The notes under the pieces are model-generated. The model had not been told where the DNA came from, did no database searches, and saw only the letters and a program-made list of their open reading frames with translations. 64,000 nt of DNA from Chitinophaga sp. CF418. GTDB taxonomy: Bacteria > Bacteroidota > Bacteroidia > Chitinophagales > Chitinophagaceae. The position numbers and the translations under genes are program-made. The stretch lies in assembly GCF_900142925.1 (NCBI RefSeq), contig NZ_FRCN01000003.1:523300-587299 (forward strand), read 5' to 3'. Below are positions 62,128-64,000 of the stretch, in pieces. Numbering within the stretch: position 1 is the stretch's first letter; the number at the start of each line of letters is the position of its first letter.

Positions 62128-64000
62128 TTAATTGTAATAACCCGGTATCATTTCCGCCAGTGGCAGCAGCACATGCGTGCAGATAGTCTTATAAGTATCC
62201 AGCGTGGTTTCATCATTGAAGAAGCCGTTCTCATATTCACGGAAGATATAAGGATCTACTGTCCTGTCATCCCCTTTATCCAATGCCTTATCCACCTTCT
62301 TCACAAACTTGCTGAAATCCAGTTCTGCCACATCTGCGGGTTTGATATCAAAGTCGGGATAGAATGGTGTGATATGTTCAAATCCTTCTCTGAATATATC
62401 CATTAATGCGGTTAATCTTTGTAATGCTTCTTCCTGCACCAGTGGTAGTGCCTCGAAAGCCTCCTGTTTGCTGGCTCCCGAGATAAACCACATGCCTGTC
62501 AGCACGCCTGCCGCCCTGCCTGCCAGATAGCGGATGTATGCCTCTATCAGGTATTTATCCTCCCGCTTCGACCATGACACCTGCACCAGTTTACCATCAA
62601 ACACACTATGAATAGTGCCTTTCAGCAAGGTGCCTTCTATGTCGAGGTTCACCTGTACAGATTGTTCATCAGCTCCATTGATACAGGTTCTGTATTTATC
62701 ACGCACCGGCTGTACTTCAGATTCTATCTGCTGTAAAGCTACATACGCCATGTTCTTCAAAGGCAAGCGGCCTGTCTTTACCAGGCGGATCTTCATGTTG
62801 GCTATAGCATTCGCATCCATCTGCAACAACTCATTCTTCAGGTTCCAGCGCTGCAGGCTGTCCAGTTGAAAGATTTCTGTTTCATTCAGCAATACCTGCT
62901 CGTCGTTATAGTAGATGCCTAATACTTTGTTATAATACGCTTTGAAAGGATTTTTAAAGAAACGTACCAGTTCATCCAGGTCTACCTCTTCCAGCACGAG
63001 CGGCTCCATTACCTTACCGGCCCTTGTGATAGGACGCTCAGGCACGGTAGTATTCAGGTAGCTGTACAAGCGTTCATCACCCGTCATATACTTCCTGCTA
63101 AAGCCCTGCAAAGGTTGCCTGGTCACCAGTTTGTTTCTCACCTGGTCTGGTTCATCCGTACCGGATTCTATATAGTCCAGCAGTTCATCTACCAGCGCGG
63201 AAGGCGGCATACGACTATTATCCTTGGCGCTCTGCCCCACATAACTGATGTATAAATACTGACGGGCCGACAATACTGTTTCCAGGAAAAGGTGTTTATC
63301 ATTATCCTTCACGTTACGGTCACCTCTCTGTTTGTTCTTCTCCATCAGGTTAAAGCCAATGGGCTGTTCCCGGCGGGGAAACTTATCGTAGTCCAGTCCC
63401 AGCATGGCCACCACCCTGAAGGGAATACTACGCATGGGGATCAGCGAGCAGAAAGTGATGCCGCCATTCACAAACAGGCCTGTCCTGGTAGTACCGGTCA
63501 GTGTTTGCAGGAAGCTATGGCTGAACACATCAAATGTCACCGTATCGCTCATATACTCATTCAGCAGATTGTAGTCTGCCAGCTGCTGCATCAGCGTATT
63601 ATAATCTTCATCCACTTCTTCATCGGGCTCATACACCATATTATGCAGCAGGCCTTCTATATACTCCACCCAGCCGCTGATACTACGTGCCTTCTTACGC
63701 TCTTCCACAGCTGTGATTAATACCTCTGCAAAGTGGCAGAAGCGTATCACCTCCAGGCTATCGCTACCCTCAAGTATATCCAACGGGAAGAAGCTGTCAT
63801 CCCCTTTGCCGTATTCCTCACCTCCACTCATACAGATACCAAACATGATCCGCCTGATACCATACTTCCAGCTTACCAGGAAGGTTTCATCTTCCTTCGC
63901 GCCATGTATTCCGAAACGGATATTCGCCTGATCTACTACAGAGCGTACCAACGTCACATTATTGATACCAAAACGTTTCCTGATATAAGATGAATCCAGC
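62128..64000 (-). CDS. recC: Exodeoxyribonuclease V gamma subunit (RecC), N-terminus outside window
   Basis: The frame is open to the right edge of the window, giving about 624 C-terminal residues. The apparent GTG at 63957 is internal, because the frame continues upstream (LDSSYIRKRFGINN). RecC-type features include FVNGGITFCSLIPMRSIPFR, VVAMLGLDYDKFPRREQPIG and LYISYVGQSAKDNSRMPPSA, followed by the degenerate nuclease-like C-terminal part of this family. It is upstream of recB in the same operon with a 16-bp gap. RecC scaffolds RecB and reads recombination signals in RecBCD enzymes. Confidence 0.88.
   Translation of the reverse strand, partial: LDSSYIRKRFGINNVTLVRSVVDQANIRFGIHGAKEDETFLVSWKYGIRRIMFGICMSGGEEYGKGDDSFFPLDILEGSDSLEVIRFCHFAEVLITAVEERKKARSISGWVEYIEGLLHNMVYEPDEEVDEDYNTLMQQLADYNLLNEYMSDTVTFDVFSHSFLQTLTGTTRTGLFVNGGITFCSLIPMRSIPFRVVAMLGLDYDKFPRREQPIGFNLMEKNKQRGDRNVKDNDKHLFLETVLSARQYLYISYVGQSAKDNSRMPPSALVDELLDYIESGTDEPDQVRNKLVTRQPLQGFSRKYMTGDERLYSYLNTTVPERPITRAGKVMEPLVLEEVDLDELVRFFKNPFKAYYNKVLGIYYNDEQVLLNETEIFQLDSLQRWNLKNELLQMDANAIANMKIRLVKTGRLPLKNMAYVALQQIESEVQPVRDKYRTCINGADEQSVQVNLDIEGTLLKGTIHSVFDGKLVQVSWSKREDKYLIEAYIRYLAGRAAGVLTGMWFISGASKQEAFEALPLVQEEALQRLTALMDIFREGFEHITPFYPDFDIKPADVAELDFSKFVKKVDKALDKGDDRTVDPYIFREYENGFFNDETTLDTYKTICTHVLLPLAEMIPGYYN

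Noticed and set aside
63957..63957. GTG at 63957 as the recC start
   Set aside because: The frame stays open to the window edge with RecC-like sequence upstream and the visible part is far shorter than RecC proteins, so the gene is truncated by the window.

Overview
The window is a stretch of chromosome from a member of the Bacteroidota, most likely Chitinophagaceae and probably Chitinophaga-like (inference from protein content). It carries SusC/SusD and FecR genes, type IX secretion (T9SS) sorting domains of both types, PorP/SprF proteins, CHU_C (gliding motility-associated) C-termini, multi-domain chitinases and a good Bacteroidota-type promoter (TTTG-N17-TAnnTTTG). No rRNA, tRNA, CRISPR array, transposase or phage gene was recognised. 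Genes from 1 to 47102 are all on the minus strand; from 48288 onward both strands are used.

Layout. (1) 1-3739: a TonB-receptor-like outer-membrane barrel cut by the window start, an ECF sigma factor ending in its own terminator, and a collagen-like lipoprotein. (2) 3814-20859: a surface-adhesin operon, transcribed as a 2977-aa triple beta-helix protein, a 1391-aa PKD-repeat protein, PorP/SprF, a PorE-like OmpA protein and a second PorP/SprF. (3) 20911-30392: a Sus-like nutrient-uptake locus with ECF sigma, FecR anti-sigma, an STN-bearing SusC, SusD, a lipoprotein metallopeptidase and a DUF4302 lipoprotein. (4) 30685-41625: an exoenzyme cluster with a metzincin protease, GH16 glucanase, GH18 chitinase, a GH18-like protein with an altered active site, and a 1363-aa double-GH18 chitinase. 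Four of these five end in a T9SS type A sorting domain. (5) 41945-47102: a second, smaller adhesin-PorP-OmpA operon. (6) 47103-48287: an AT-rich 1.2-kb divergent intergenic region with two inverted perfect DnaA boxes. (7) 48288-58635: an atypical receiver/LuxR regulator, an S9 peptidase, a DUF4260 membrane protein, an AhpD-like protein, a Crp/Fnr-type regulator, an S10 carboxypeptidase-like protein, a DUF5703-type putative glycosidase and a GT1-like glycosyltransferase. (8) 58647-64000: recB and the 3' part of recC.

How it fits together (inference). Blocks 2, 4 and 5 are clients and partners of the T9SS: enzymes and adhesins reach the outside through it, and the PorP/SprF plus OmpA proteins probably anchor the CHU_C adhesins. 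Block 3 looks like a FecIRA-style signalling loop controlling a SusCD transporter. The core T9SS genes are not in the window.

Most unusual points: a perfect 90-bp palindrome with no spacer at 51787-51876; the paired DnaA boxes at 47657-47702; a response regulator lacking the phospho-acceptor aspartate; a GH18-like protein with an altered catalytic motif joined to a calcium-type beta/gamma-crystallin domain; and recB with no recD beside it.
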